Shown here one piece after another: positions 1 to 10,379 of a stretch of 30,257 nucleotides of DNA. Source of the DNA: Hypsibius dujardini (taxonomy: Eukaryota > Tardigrada > Eutardigrada > Parachela > Hypsibiidae); assembly GCA_001579985.1 (NCBI GenBank), contig LRSR01001603.1:1-30257 (forward strand), written 5' to 3'. The position numbers and the translations under genes are program-made. Each line of letters opens with the position of its first letter. Position 1 is the stretch's first letter. The notes under the pieces are model-generated. The model made no database searches and was not told the DNA's origin. It saw nothing but the letters and a program-made list of their open reading frames with translations.

Positions 1-55
1 GTCTGTCTGACTGTCAGACTGTCTGTTTGTTTGTCTGTCTGTCTGCTTGCCTGCA
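1..55. repeat. TCTG array at the left edge
   Basis: GTCTGTCTG repeats with variants run off the window edge, inside an intron of the CCR4-like gene. Confidence 0.85.
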
Positions 56-198
56 TGAATAATTTTCTGTCAGAGAGTAAGTCACAGGAATGACGTTTTC
101 AAAAGGGGGTATGCTTTGAGATTAGTGCCGCCGGAAGTACTTGAGTGGTATGCGATGTGTACGCTTCACGGGGGTCTCTGGTCTCTCACGCGACTTAC

Positions 199-1376
199 GT
201 AAAGTTCGTGAACGGCATGTCTTCCTCATCGTACACCGAACTCAAGGCAAACGGATGGTGGAGAAAGTGGGGGCCGTCGTCGTCGGCAGGCGCGGTCGTC
301 ATCACGCGACCTTGGCTGCTGCTTAATTTCTGCAGACACGAGCGATAGGGCAGGTCCTTAAAGTCAGCGTGACTCGAGGAGACTCGACCGTTCCGCAGGA
401 ATTCCACCACACCTACACGAGTCAGCAAGAAGCGAAAATTTCAACCAAAGTGACTCATGGATCAATCATCATTTCAAGTGACTAGGCGTGGGTTCAGGCA
501 AATAAGCAAAGAGAGACACCGACACGGGCACAGAACGCAGGCACAGACTCGAGAACAGAAATATGTGCATGCACAGGCAGAGGCACAGACAGGCGCAGGC
601 ATAGACAAAGGGTGCAGACAGACAGGCGCAGGCACAAGCAGAGGCACAGACAGGCGCAGGCATAGACAAGGCTACAGAGAGACAGGCACAGGCACAGACA
701 GGCGCAGGCATAGACAAGGGTGCAGACAGACAGGCGCAGGCATAGACAATCACATCAACCGGCGCAGACACAAACATAAGCATAGACAGAGACGCATACC
801 GGAGTCAGGCAGCGAGTTGAGATCGCCGCAGAAGACGATAGGCACGTCCTCCACGTTAAGGTCGTGTTTGGTCTTGGCCACCAGCTTCTCCACCTCATTC
901 ATCAGTAGCATGGTTTGGATCAGCTTCACGTCGGAGAACTCGGGGTCCCAGTGAACGTGGGCGTTGACTGCGAGGATGTAGCTCGGCACGGCGGACTCGA
1001 CAACGCGGAAAACTGCACAGAGGGCAATGTTGTCTTTCGTCATCACGCGGTTCAGCATGTCGGTGGAGCCGTCTGCGCTTTTAATGGCCAACTGATTGAA
1101 CTCTACCCAGTCCTAAAAAATAGACAAGATTGTTAACATCAGAACGGCTGGTCGATACCGAAATAAGACCGCGCTGACTAATGACTGCCTGTCGTTAGGC
1201 ACTTGATCTATCTGTTTGTCTGCCTCTCCATCTATATGTCTGCCTGTCTGCTTGTCTGCTTGTCTGTCTATCTGTCTGCCTGTCTCACTGTCTGTCTTTC
1301 TGCTTATCTGTCTGTGTGTCTGTCTGTCTGTCTGTCTGTCTGTGTGTCTGTGTGTCTGTGTGTCTGTGTGTCTGTG

Positions 1377-1411
<35 letters not shown>

Positions 1412-2779
1412 GTCTGTCTGCCTGTTTTCGTAATCTTAACAGACGTGAGGCTTATTTCACCACAGCGCACGCACTTGATGGATGAGTTCAAAGCGATCAT
1501 GTCGGAAGATGATACAGCATCCGTCCACGGTCTGCTGGTACTTGCTGTCCATGGTCTTGGCCCGTGACTTGGGCTTGAAGATGCCGCTGTAGCCCTGCAC
1601 CTGGAACTGCTGCAGGAAGTAGCCGTAGAACTCGCCCATGGGGACCTCCTGCAGGCAGGCAATGTCCGGCGCGTAGTGCTCCATGTCTTCGCGGATGCGT
1701 TCGCGGCGGTACTGCCAGGAGAGCGCCCAGGCCGGGCAGTGCGGGTAGAGTTTCTTCGTGGCGTACTGCTCCGCGAGGATGTTGTAGCTCATGATGCGTA
1801 ATGTTATGCCTGTAAGCAGACAGACAAAGAGACGGAAATCAGACCATGTGTGCAGTGCAGACAGACAGACACTTGACATAATCACTATATATTACAAAAA
1901 GACGAAATTCTCGCTTCTCCGTCGCCTTGTTTACACTGCTCATACTTCATGGTCATGTAAGTTTATACCCTGCTGACGGTGACGGTGCTGACTGGTGAAG
2001 AAAAGCCAAAAAATGCGCTGTAAATTTTGCGACCATCGCGACCCGATTTCGTAATGAATAATTCTGCGCGCGCTGTATACCACATTTTAAAGTGTCTATT
2101 TGCCTGCGTCTGACTGGTTATCGCTGTGTCTGTATACCTGTCTCTTCTCTCTATTAGCATGCTCCGTAGCCTGTCCGGATACATGTCTGTCTCTCTAACT
2201 TTACCTATGTCTGCATCTATGTCTGCGTTAGTATTTGCGTCTGTGTCTGTGCCTGTGTGTCTGTGTCTGTCTGTGTCTGCGTCTGTGCGTGTCTGTGTCT
2301 GTGATTGTGCCTATGTCTGTGTCTGTGTCTGTGCCTATGTCTGTGTCTATGTCTATGTCTGTGTGTGTGTCTGTGTCTGTGTCTATTTCTATGTCTATGT
2401 CTGTGTCTGTGTCTGTGTCTGTGTCTGTGCCTGTGTCTGTGCCTGTGTCTGTGCCTGTGTCTGTGCACATTCCGAAGCTCGGGCGCTACGTGGGTCCCAT
2501 GTTGCGGAACAAAATATACAGCAGTGTGCAGACGAAAGCATCCGCGAAGATAGGAATATCTTGACGAGTCAGGACTTACGATGTCCGACCGGAAGTGCGC
2601 TGAATTGTCTTGTCCACGAATGAACAAATGTGTCGCCAAAATAAACCGCTCAAGCTGTGACATCCGGTCGGGATGGTTGTACGCATATTAGACCGAAAAA
2701 AACTCACCGAGACTTCCTTCCGGAACTTCAGATGATGCTTTCTGAATCCAATCCCGTTTTGCCGCCAAGTGTGAAATTT
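199..2779 (-). CDS. CCR4/CNOT6-type poly(A) deadenylase, catalytic domain (3' end cut off by the window)
   Basis: Catalytic subunit of the CCR4-NOT complex, an Mg-dependent EEP-family 3' exonuclease that shortens mRNA poly(A) tails in the cytoplasm. Exons in gene order: 2708-2779, 1471-1809, 800-1102, 199-412; the last ends at a GTAAGT donor and the next exon lies off the left edge. Visible motifs: [20 protein letters not shown] at the start of the domain, LQEV (metal-binding Glu), [33 protein letters not shown] and [11 protein letters not shown] (catalytic Asp/Asn). The SDH motif with the last catalytic His is outside the window. The 72-nt exon 2708-2779 reads [17 protein letters not shown], which aligns with the RSWIMLQEP linker before the nuclease domain in animal CNOT6. 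An alternative donor/acceptor pair (1475/1100) would remove two residues before FNQLA. CNOT6/CCR4 fits better than Angel or nocturnin because the SRAKTM and [13 protein letters not shown] blocks match CNOT6. Confidence 0.9.
511..792. repeat. CAGGCA/CAGACA array (CCR4-like intron)
   Basis: Degenerate CAGGCACAGACA hexamers with a longer unit (ACAGGCGCAGGCATAGACAA) repeated several times, in the intron 413-799. Confidence 0.9.
1206..1426. repeat. TCTG array (CCR4-like intron)
   Basis: TCTG and TGTGTCTG units inside intron 1103-1470, opposite in orientation to the array at 511-792. Confidence 0.95.
2215..2466. repeat. TGTGTC hexamer array (CCR4-like intron)
   Basis: TCTGTG hexamers with CCTGTG variants, inside intron 1810-2707. 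Confidence 0.95.
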
Positions 2780-2867
2780 CTGTCCGGAGGAGAAAAACAG
2801 ATTCATAAGCATTCAGATTAAATTTATTCACCATATTCCAAACATTTTATTTTTATTTTATATTGAA

Positions 2868-3064
2868 CTGTCTGTCTCTCTGTCTCTCTGTCTGTCTCTC
2901 TGCCTGTCTGCCTGTCTATCTGTTTGTCTGTCTGTCTGTCTGTCTCTCTGTCTCTCTGTCTCTCTGTCTATCTGTGTGTGTGTCTGTGTGTCTGTGTGTC
3001 TGTCTGTCTGTCTGTGTGTCTGTGTGTCTGTCTGTCTGCCTGCTGCCTGTGTTTCTGTCTGTCT
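2868..3064. repeat. TCTG array
   Basis: TCTG/TCTC/TGTG mixed array just upstream of the 72-nt CCR4-like exon. Confidence 0.95.
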
Positions 3065-3409
3065 TATCAGTCCAAGCTTCCAGCTGTCCGCGTGGAAGCA
3101 TTTCGAAATCAATTGTTGGCCAACAACGTTTTCGCACGGGTGCATGCATGTGACAAGTGTCTGTTTCGCGTACTTCGCGCTATCAACGTCACCTCCTCCG
3201 ATAAAGGTTTGACCCCTAACCGTTTTAATTGCACCGAGAACCGGCACGATCGGTACAGCTGTATCGTGTAGACGGCGAAAGGCGCGTCCTCGAACCCCGC
3301 GATGTGTGTGATAAGAACAGTAGCGCAACAAGCGCTCGCCCGTTTATCTCTCAAGTAGGATGATGATGTGTACGCGGAATGGACCCCAAAGTCCATGCCC
3401 TTCAGTCGG

Positions 3410-3537
3410 ATACACACGTGGCAAAAATTTGGGGCTAACCGAATCAAGCCATATAACTCGTGCATTGTATAGTTTCATACACATGGCGAGTTGAATGGCT
3501 TAACTCGGTTAGCTTAAAGTTTTGGTCACGTGTGTAT
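3410..3537. repeat. 128-bp foldback (MITE-like or hairpin-RNA-like)
   Basis: The left arm from 3410 (ATACACACGTGGCAAAAATT) and the right arm ending at 3537 are inverted copies with mismatches. Pairing extends to arms of about 57 bp around a loop of about 14 bases near 3467-3480. Each arm contains CACGTG. There is no coding capacity. Confidence 0.7.
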
Positions 3538-3744
3538 TTTTGGCCAATCGTCGTCACATTCCAGTTTGTTAATGCACACCTGAATTAGAGTCATTGCCAC
3601 CCCCGCATTATCGCTTTAAATCTTATCCGGTCAAGACGGACAATTTTCAACTCTAATCTCCTCCACACTGTACGAAAGATTGGGGGGGTGGGGGCGGGGC
3701 TTAATTCTAAATGCCATCAATCCATCAGTTATTCACAATTAAGA

Positions 3745-3745
3745 T

Positions 3746-3779
<34 letters not shown>

Positions 3780-3895
3780 TGACCTATAGTTCAAATCATT
3801 TTATTTTCTACTGTTGATGTACCAATCAATCAATCAATCAATCGTTCCGACCTTTAGTTCAAATCATTTTATTTTCTGCTGTTGATGTTTTAGTG
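3745..3895. repeat. 75-bp tandem duplication with TCAA arrays
   Basis: TACCAATCAATC occurs at 3745 and 3820. Each copy is followed by a TCAA array and then AGTTCAAATCATTTTATTTT with few changes. Confidence 0.85.
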
Positions 3896-4218
3896 TAACA
3901 AAAATTAACAAGGACGTTAACAAAATGTTCTAATAGCTTAAATTTGTAGATGCCTGTGGGTGAGTCATTGTTGTTGGGTGTTTGTATTATTGGACTTTAA
4001 TGCCTTTGTAAATAACGCGGCATGATGAATTATGACACCTTCATAACAATAAACGAATCAACGAACTGTAATTTTACAAATAAAGAACGGCACTCGAATT
4101 CCCGGTTTACGCAAGATCACGTTGCTGAAGGAATTACGCTAAAAGGGCCGTTGTAATTCGGACTAGAGGCAAAAAAACGAGCCAAGCAAAAAAACAGTCA
4201 CGCCTCGATGAAAGTGAT

Positions 4219-4543
4219 CGTCTGTCTGTGTGTCTGTCTGTGAGCGTCTGTCTGTCTGTCTGTGTCTGTGTCTGTGTCTGTCTCTCTGTCTCTCTGTCTG
4301 TGTGAGCGTGTGAGCGTCTGTGTGTCTGTGTGTCTGTCTGTCTGTCTGTCTGTATCTGTGTGTCTGAGTGTGTCTGTGTCTATTTGTCAGTCTGTCTATT
4401 TGTCTGTCTGTCTGTCTGTGTGTCTGTGTGTCTACGTGTGTGTGTGTCTATTTGTCTGTCTGTGTCTGTCTGCCTGTCTGGGAGTGTCTGTCAGTCTGCC
4501 TGCCTGTGTGTCTGTGTGTCTGTGTGTGTGTGTGTGTGTGTGT
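4219..4543. repeat. TCTG/TGTG array
   Basis: Long imperfect TCTG array ending in a (GT)n run. Confidence 0.95.
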
Positions 4544-5700
4544 CATCACATTGCTATGCGTCGGAACAGTTTCCGAAAATCGCGCCACACAACACGGACG
4601 TCATAACTCGTGCCGACTGGAAACTTAAAGACCCACTGACGTCAGTCATTTTTTTGTCACTCAACAACCGACAATCTGGTCCGAAAGAGTCATCACCAGA
4701 CGGGGCACTCTCACTTAGAATTGTGCAGAAATTGTTTGTGCCGCTTTGGTGAGCTAGTTTCTTTAATTAAATGATAATTAAATGCTAATAAATAAAACAA
4801 ACAACAACAAAAACGAAAAAACGACAAAAAAATTCTTAAAGTTAATCGCCAGACAAAAAAACAGATTAGTCAACTTAAAAATAAGACTGTTAATGAAATA
4901 AACTTTATACTTAAAAATTTTACATAACTCTAAAATGAAATAAATTTATTTAAAAAATAAATGTCAAGTGCAAAAAAAACATTTTTTTACCAAAAGAATT
5001 GAACTTCTTCCCGCGTCAAATTTGCTCTACGGAGATTCGGAATGTTTAGTGAGGCACGGAGGACAACCGGAAGTAAGTTCACTGCGCCTTGTCAGATTTA
5101 TGTGCCACACGATCAGACCCGCGCGAATGTTGTTGATAGCGCTGCCAGACGCACGCGCGGTTTTGCACTTGCGACTTATGAGAGAGCATATTAATGGCCT
5201 CCCTTAAATGCGCCAAGAAGAGTAAATTTAACCTCGAGGATGTACCGCAGAAAGGTCGATTGAGGTCTTTGGATAGCGCGTGATTTGGCACCGCGTGTGT
5301 GTCCCTGAATGGTCCCTGGCCCTCTCTCTCTCTCTCTCTCTGCCTGTCTGTCTCGCTCTGTCTTCACGTCTGCGTTGAATGAGTCTCTTCTCCTCTGCGT
5401 GTGTTGTAAATAAACAAGGACACACTGTGTGTGCGGTGTGTGTGGTCCGAGAGACGAGCGCGAGTGAGAGCGCGAGAGAGCGAGAGAGGGCAAACGAGTT
5501 CATTGGCAGTCTTTCCCTTTGATCTCTAACAAATGGCCAGCCGGCGCCGCAGCCGCCGCGCGAGTCGACAGTCTAATTAAGGACATGCCAACCAATTGTG
5601 GAATGTACGGCTGGCGACGGAAAAAAAACTCTGTTACAACACATCAGGCAACAACAACAACACAATTAAAAGTTGGCAATACATGAAAACGATCGGTGGA

Positions 5701-5702
5701 CC

Positions 5703-5739
<37 letters not shown>

Positions 5740-5876
5740 GCCAGCCAGCCAGCCAGACAGACAGACAGCCAGACAAACAGACAGACAGACAGCCAAACAG
5801 ACAGACAGACAGACAGCCAGCCAGACAGCCAGGCAGACAGACAGACAAACAGACAGCCAGACAGACAAACAGACAA

Positions 5877-5908
<32 letters not shown>

Positions 5909-5952
5909 GCAGACAGGCAGACAGACAGCCAGGCAGACAGACAGACAGACGC
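5701..5952. repeat. CAGA array with CAGC interruptions
   Basis: CAGACAGA units with AGCCAGCC and AAACAG variants, opposite in orientation to 4219-4543. Confidence 0.95.
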
Positions 5953-6455
5953 TGATAAATGCTGACGCGCACATCTTAATCATAATGTTTTTTCACTTCA
6001 ATTAGGGCAAGGCATATTTTTTTAAAAAAGATACCACTGCCCATTTTTACGACCGGATCAGGAGAGGTAATAAAAACACACTGCACAGTCAGCGCCGATT
6101 CACATGCCAGCCATAACAACGCGGTGCCCTCTATCTCTGTGCGTTTTAATACATCGCGGTAGTGTAATTGTAAAAGTGTCTCATCGACGTGGCCGGTGCC
6201 AACGCACCCAAACCATAATGCCTCCCAGACATTTTGACTGCCCGCACCTGCCGCCGCCGCCTCCTCACACACATCATCAGGAGAACAGAAAGCGCAATCA
6301 CGTCCAACATGCCGCGCCATATATCATGACTAACGTCTCTCAACGAACAAACTCAATTCAACCGACGATTAACACTCCTTAAACAAAAATCTAAAAAAAA
6401 CTCCTTAGAAAAATGAAATACCGGATTTTACGTCCAATTTTGAAAGAAAAGCGTT

Positions 6456-6606
6456 CGATTGATTGATTGATCGACCGTTTGTAGGCCATGGCGCAAATTT
6501 GTTTCACTAGCGGAAACCAAGCGTTGATTGATTGATCAACCCCGTTAGAAAAAAATCAATTACTTCACTAGCGGAACCAACAGTTGATTGATTGATTGAT
6601 TGATTG
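6456..6606. repeat. GATT arrays with repeated CACTAGCGGAA motif
   Basis: Three GATTGATT runs (about 6456, 6521 and 6582) separated by unique sequence in which TTCACTAGCGGAA appears twice. Confidence 0.7.
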
Positions 6607-6681
6607 ACTCAGAAAAAATTTAGTTTCGTCTTAATAATGATGTATTAAATGGACCAAGAGTTCAGTAAGCGTTTCACGTAC

Positions 6682-7252
6682 CATAGGACTGTGGGCTGGC
6701 GCTGGCCGCAGCCATCTGGTCCCAGTAGTGCGCGAAATGGACCGGCGACGCGGATCCACTGCTCGTGGAATCGGACGCCGCCGAGGATCCCATACTGGAA
6801 AAGGACTCTCGATGCTGCATCCCCGGCACCGGCAGCTGTTGTGTCGGCTGATAATACTCCGGATGGTAGCCCATCAGCTGGCCGTACGTCGCGTATCCCA
6901 TGGAGAAGTAGTGCGGTCCGCCACGCGTCGATGTCTGAGACCCGCGCGGAATGATCAACAAAGGTTCCCCGAGATAGTCGCTTCCCCGTCGGCTACTTCC
7001 GCCCGAGGACGAGGACCACGAAGCCTGCGCTAGACGTGCTCCCCGATGGGCCTTCTGTCCGTTCTGCGCGCCTCCGCGACGCTTCTTCTTCGGCGCGGCG
7101 TAGGAGATGAGCGGGACCCCGCTGAAGGAGGAGGAACCGCAATTATTCCCGTTGTTAACGGGATGGCTGACCGCCTTGGCTGCGGCGGGCGCGGAGGATG
7201 TCTGAACGGGCGCCGTGACCCGGGCGTAGGACCTTCCCTCCACGGTGAACAT
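6682..7252 (-). CDS. Probable first coding exon of the CCR4-like gene (190-aa disordered N-terminus)
   Basis: An ATG at 7252 opens 190 codons rich in Ser, Gly, Gln and Tyr, with a basic KKKRR patch at residues 55-59 that could be a nuclear localisation signal, and a Tyr/Pro/Gln-rich stretch near residues 118-140. The frame meets a TGA at 6676-6674, only six bases past a good donor (TATG|GTACGT). Splicing there ends the exon in phase 1, exactly the phase needed by the CCR4 exon at 2779. I therefore infer this is the 5' exon of that gene across a 3.9-kb intron. Alternative: a separate single-exon gene of 192 codons ending at 6674. The sequence has no domain I recognise, so only phase, orientation and position support the link. 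Confidence 0.5.
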
Positions 7253-7756
7253 TTTTCTTGCTCGCAGTGAGACTCAAATCGCGTGGGAAGAGGGCCAAAA
7301 AAGCGGTCCAAGTGGGCGTTGGAGGAAAGTGATTCGAGTCGCGGTGGTTCAAATGGCGAGTCATATGACTCGAGTCGGGGTTGAATATTGTATAGTCCAA
7401 TTGGGTCAAACGTGACTGCTGCCGCTGCTGGAGAAGGAATTGTGTGGTGAAATGGACCGATTAAATTGTCCGGATTTGTGGCGCGATTTTAGAGCTGGAA
7501 AAAGGAAAAGTATTTTGTGTAAAAGTAATTTGTATCTGTCGTGTGAGTGTGTGGTGGTTTTCCCGGAGGAAGGAACTGCAGTGGGTGAAAAATGGACCGT
7601 TAAAGAGGCGCATGACCGAGAAGTAAGCCACACCAACGACCGTTGCTAGAGCTGCGTGAAGCGAGTTGTTTCGTAGTTTGTTCGGTACAGTCACGCGGCA
7701 CGTCATAATACGCACTGCGGGGGCCCCAGCTGACGTCGACAGTTTTCTATACTGTT

Positions 7757-8179
7757 TTTTCGCGTTAGACAGGGACAGCGTACGAGCTGTGGAAGGTTTA
7801 ATCGGCCACGCGGCGCTTGTGCTGTGTGAACGGTGCACACGTTCTGCTCCAGTACGAGCCGTGGAAGGTTTAATCGGCCACGCGGCGCTTGTGCTGTGTG
7901 TACGGTGCGCACGTTCTGCTCCAGTACGAGATGTGGAAGGTTTAATCGGCCACGCGGCGCTTGTGCTGTGTGAACGATGCACAAGTTCTGCTCCAGTACG
8001 AGCTGTGGAACGTTTAATCGGCCACGCGGCGCTTGTGCTGTGTGTACGGTGCACACGTTCTGCTCCAGTACGAGCTGTGGAAGGTTTAATCGGCCACGCG
8101 GCGCTTGTGCTGTGTGAACGGTGCACACAGTCGCGCACACGTTCTGCTCCATTACGACTGTCCCTGTCTAACGCGAAAA
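7757..8179. mobile_element. Non-autonomous element: 22-bp terminal inverted repeats around five 72-bp tandem repeats
   Basis: Positions 7757-7778 (TTTTCGCGTTAGACAGG...) and 8158-8179 are perfect 22-bp inverted copies. Between them are five 72-bp direct repeats starting at 7781, 7853, 7925, 7997 and 8069, differing at a few bases; the fifth has an 11-bp insertion near 8129-8139. No transposase is encoded. The architecture resembles non-autonomous DNA elements with tandem-repeat cores known from several invertebrates. I could not identify a convincing target-site duplication, so superfamily and exact ends are open. Confidence 0.7.
7781..8151 (+). repeat. 72-bp tandem repeat, five copies
   Basis: The unit begins TACGAGCTGTGGAAGG and ends GTTCTGCTCCAG. 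Start-to-start spacing is exactly 72 at every step. Because 72 is a multiple of three, the array stays open in several frames on both strands. Confidence 0.95.
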
Positions 8180-8235
8180 CATATTATTACTAAGAGCAAG
8201 TACGCCTTGACGACTCACCGTCGCTTCCTCTGTGT

Positions 8236-8353
8236 GTACACGCCTGGCCAGATTACTGGGTGACCCGAGTTCGAACCACTTTTCAGCTGGGCGCAAGCAA
8301 AAATTGGTGGCCCGAGTTTGAGCCAAACAGCCAGTATTGTGGCCAGGTGTGTG
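8236..8353. repeat. Short foldback (inverted repeat) with an internal direct repeat
   Basis: About 8236-8258 (ACACGCCTGGCCAGATTACT) is an imperfect inverted copy of about 8329-8353. A second motif, CCCGAGTTCGAACC near 8264, recurs directly as CCCGAGTTTGAGCC near 8312. It looks like a small decayed MITE-like hairpin. The GTTCGAACC is not part of a tRNA: no A box or acceptor pairing surrounds it. Confidence 0.5.
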
Positions 8354-8737
8354 TATCAACCCAACAACACACACCTTCTCATTGGTTTCCGCCTTTAAAG
8401 CCCCGGCGAGATGAATGGTCGAAAAATCGGCTATTTCGAAGCGACTACTGGTATTATTAATTCAAAGGGTCTAGAGCGAGGTTGATGACTGGTTAATTGA
8501 CCGAAAACTGCCGCGGTCGTGTGTGTGTGTGTGGGCTGTGTGTAGTGTGAGAAAGAGAAGAACCGCCACCGCAGAGACAGACATAGAAGTGTAAATTAGA
8601 TGTGAATCATGTCGGCTTCCGCTAAAGGACCCGGAAATGCAAACAAACGATTCTTCGACATGAATTAAGGCGCGATATGAATGAGCAAAGAAGTCGCCAG
8701 ACAACTGACAGACAAACACGCGCGACAGGCATTAGAC

Positions 8738-8774
8738 ACGTAGACAGACAGACAAACAGACAGACAGACAAACG

Positions 8775-8806
<32 letters not shown>

Positions 8807-8846
8807 CTCAGACAGGCAGGCAGACAGACAGACAGACAGACAGACA
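8738..8846. repeat. CAGA array (downstream of RPB2)
   Basis: CAGACAGA units with AAACAG variants, 3' of the RPB2 stop. Confidence 0.95.
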
Positions 8847-9019
8847 TCTCACTATCAAACCGGCCAGTGCAAAAAGTATACTTACTCTATGAAAAAAGAA
8901 AATAAAACAATTATCGATCGTACAAAATAGTAAGGGAATCCACAAAGAGTGAAAGATCTAAAAGAAACGTAAAACCTGAATCACGTGACCAGAAAGAAAC
9001 AGGAACAGCAGTGAGGAAC

Positions 9020-9519
9020 TCAAGAAGTCAGGAGCCGGGGCGCAATACCCATAGACATCATCTCCTGAAAGAGCAGTTTGCAGGCATACGGAATCATCAC
9101 CTGAGAAATCTGTAAAGACAAAAGAGATGTGCGACAAACTTCATGAGGAGAGAAAAAAACAATGTGACCATTACGAAGACGATCATACCGAAGAGTGTTT
9201 GTCTCGACAGCGACGGCAGACGAAACTTTGCCGCTGCAGGTTGACCACGGCCATAAAACCGCACCGATTGCAGAGGTGGATGCGGTAGGCGTCCGACACG
9301 TCAAAGAGCCGTTCGCGGAGGTTGAGCGCCACACCGTGGGAGATCAGACAATCCCGCTCCATTTCACCGACCCGCAAGCCTCCGCCCCTGTCGGTAAAGA
9401 AACACGAAACTGACAGACAGACAAACAGAGAAACAGACAGAAAGACAAACAGGCAGACAGGCAGACAGACAAACAAACAGACAGACAGGCAGACAAACAG
9501 ACACAGACAGGCAGACAGC

Positions 9520-9550
<31 letters not shown>

Positions 9551-10317
9551 AAGGCAGACAGGCAGACAGACAGACAAGACAGGTAGACAGACAGACAGTT
9601 CGCTTGACGGTCAGTTGGTGGTTTTCGAAAAGGAAGGGACAGGAAGTTACGAACTGGAGTCGCCCTTCGGGTGGCTGCCTCGTAAGAAGCGTCACTTGGC
9701 CCCGCGACCGAGAATAGACCTTATCGTCCACCATATGCTTCAGCCGTTGGTAGTACGTCGGACCGATGAAGATCTGAGAATTGAGCTTGCAACCGGTAAA
9801 ACCGTTGTACATGACTTCATTGCCGGCCACCTGGTAGCCGTTCCTTTTCAGCAGCGCATTGACTTCGTGCATTTTAGATGAGTGATTCTTGGAAAAGGGG
9901 GTACCGTCCAGTAAGTGCTCCAAAAGATGTCCCGGATCTCCAGGCTTTTGGGGAGTTATTCCAGCCTGAAAGTAACGAGCTGATCAGACGACCGCCGTAA
10001 CTTGCACGAGGAAAAGAAGGATCAGGGTGGTGGACCTTGCCAATAAGACATTCGACAAGATGTCCCACGGTCATCCTAGACGGGATGGCATGCGGGTTGA
10101 TAATGATGTCTGGGACCAAACCGGCTTTAGTAAACGGCATGTCCTGTGCAAACGAGGGATATCAATTACATTCGATCATCAAGGAGTCATCGCTCAGATT
10201 GGATAACCAGTTAGACAGTCAGACAGACAGATAATACAGCATACAGACAGTCAACAAGAGCGACAGGCAAGCAGACCGACGAACCCATATGCAAACAGGA
10301 ACTTAAGTAAAGACGCC

Positions 10318-10379
<62 letters not shown>

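Larger units (their letters stand above)
2780..6681 (-). other. Putative 3.9-kb first intron of the CCR4-like gene, repeat-filled
   Basis: No exon with recognisable homology was found here on either strand, and no leucine-rich-repeat pattern. It holds TCTG arrays (2868-3064, 4219-4543), a 128-bp foldback (3410-3537), a 75-bp duplication with TCAA arrays (3745-3895), an A-rich stretch (about 4760-4990), CT and GA tracts at about 5319-5341 and 5460-5490 that are mutually complementary, a CAGA array (5701-5952) and GATT arrays (6456-6606). The open frames around 3060-3460 and 6100-6380 show no family resemblance. If exon 6682-7252 is a separate gene, most of this is intergenic. Confidence 0.5.
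7253..9019. other. Intergenic region between RPB2 and the CCR4-like first exon
   Basis: It contains the inverted-repeat element with a tandem core (7757-8179), a 118-bp foldback (8236-8353) and a CAGA array (8738-8846). Long open frames on both strands at 7461-8193 are by-products of the 72-bp period (24 codons) and are not called as genes. The region should include the RPB2 3' end and the promoter of the CCR4-like gene; I saw no clear AATAAA or TATA element to mark them. Confidence 0.6.

Noticed and set aside
1203-1433. Cys/Leu/Ser/Val-rich and Gln/Thr/Asp/Arg-rich frames over TCTG/CAGA arrays, here and at all other arrays
   Set aside because: A four-base repeat without stops gives open frames by composition alone; these arrays lie in introns of confirmed genes.
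2579-2653. Possible exon [14 protein letters not shown]... on the minus strand with a GTAAGT donor at 2578
   Set aside because: Phase does not fit between the 72-nt exon and exon 1471-1809, which join cleanly in phase without it; no homology.
3060-3465. Open frames on both strands between two arrays
   Set aside because: No homology, no leucine-rich-repeat pattern and no pair of splice sites that fits the phase of neighbouring CCR4-like exons.
5976-6382. Overlapping open frames on both strands
   Set aside because: Partly low-complexity Ala/Pro/His/Arg from a GCC-rich tract; no domain and no consistent splice sites.
7461-8193. Long open frames of 24-residue repeats on both strands
   Set aside because: They come from a 72-bp DNA repeat (divisible by three) inside an inverted-repeat element; several frames are open at once, and none has a recognisable domain or splice support.
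8262-8280. GAGTTCGAACC resembling a tRNA T-loop
   Set aside because: No A box at the right distance and no acceptor or T-stem pairing; the motif belongs to a foldback repeat.
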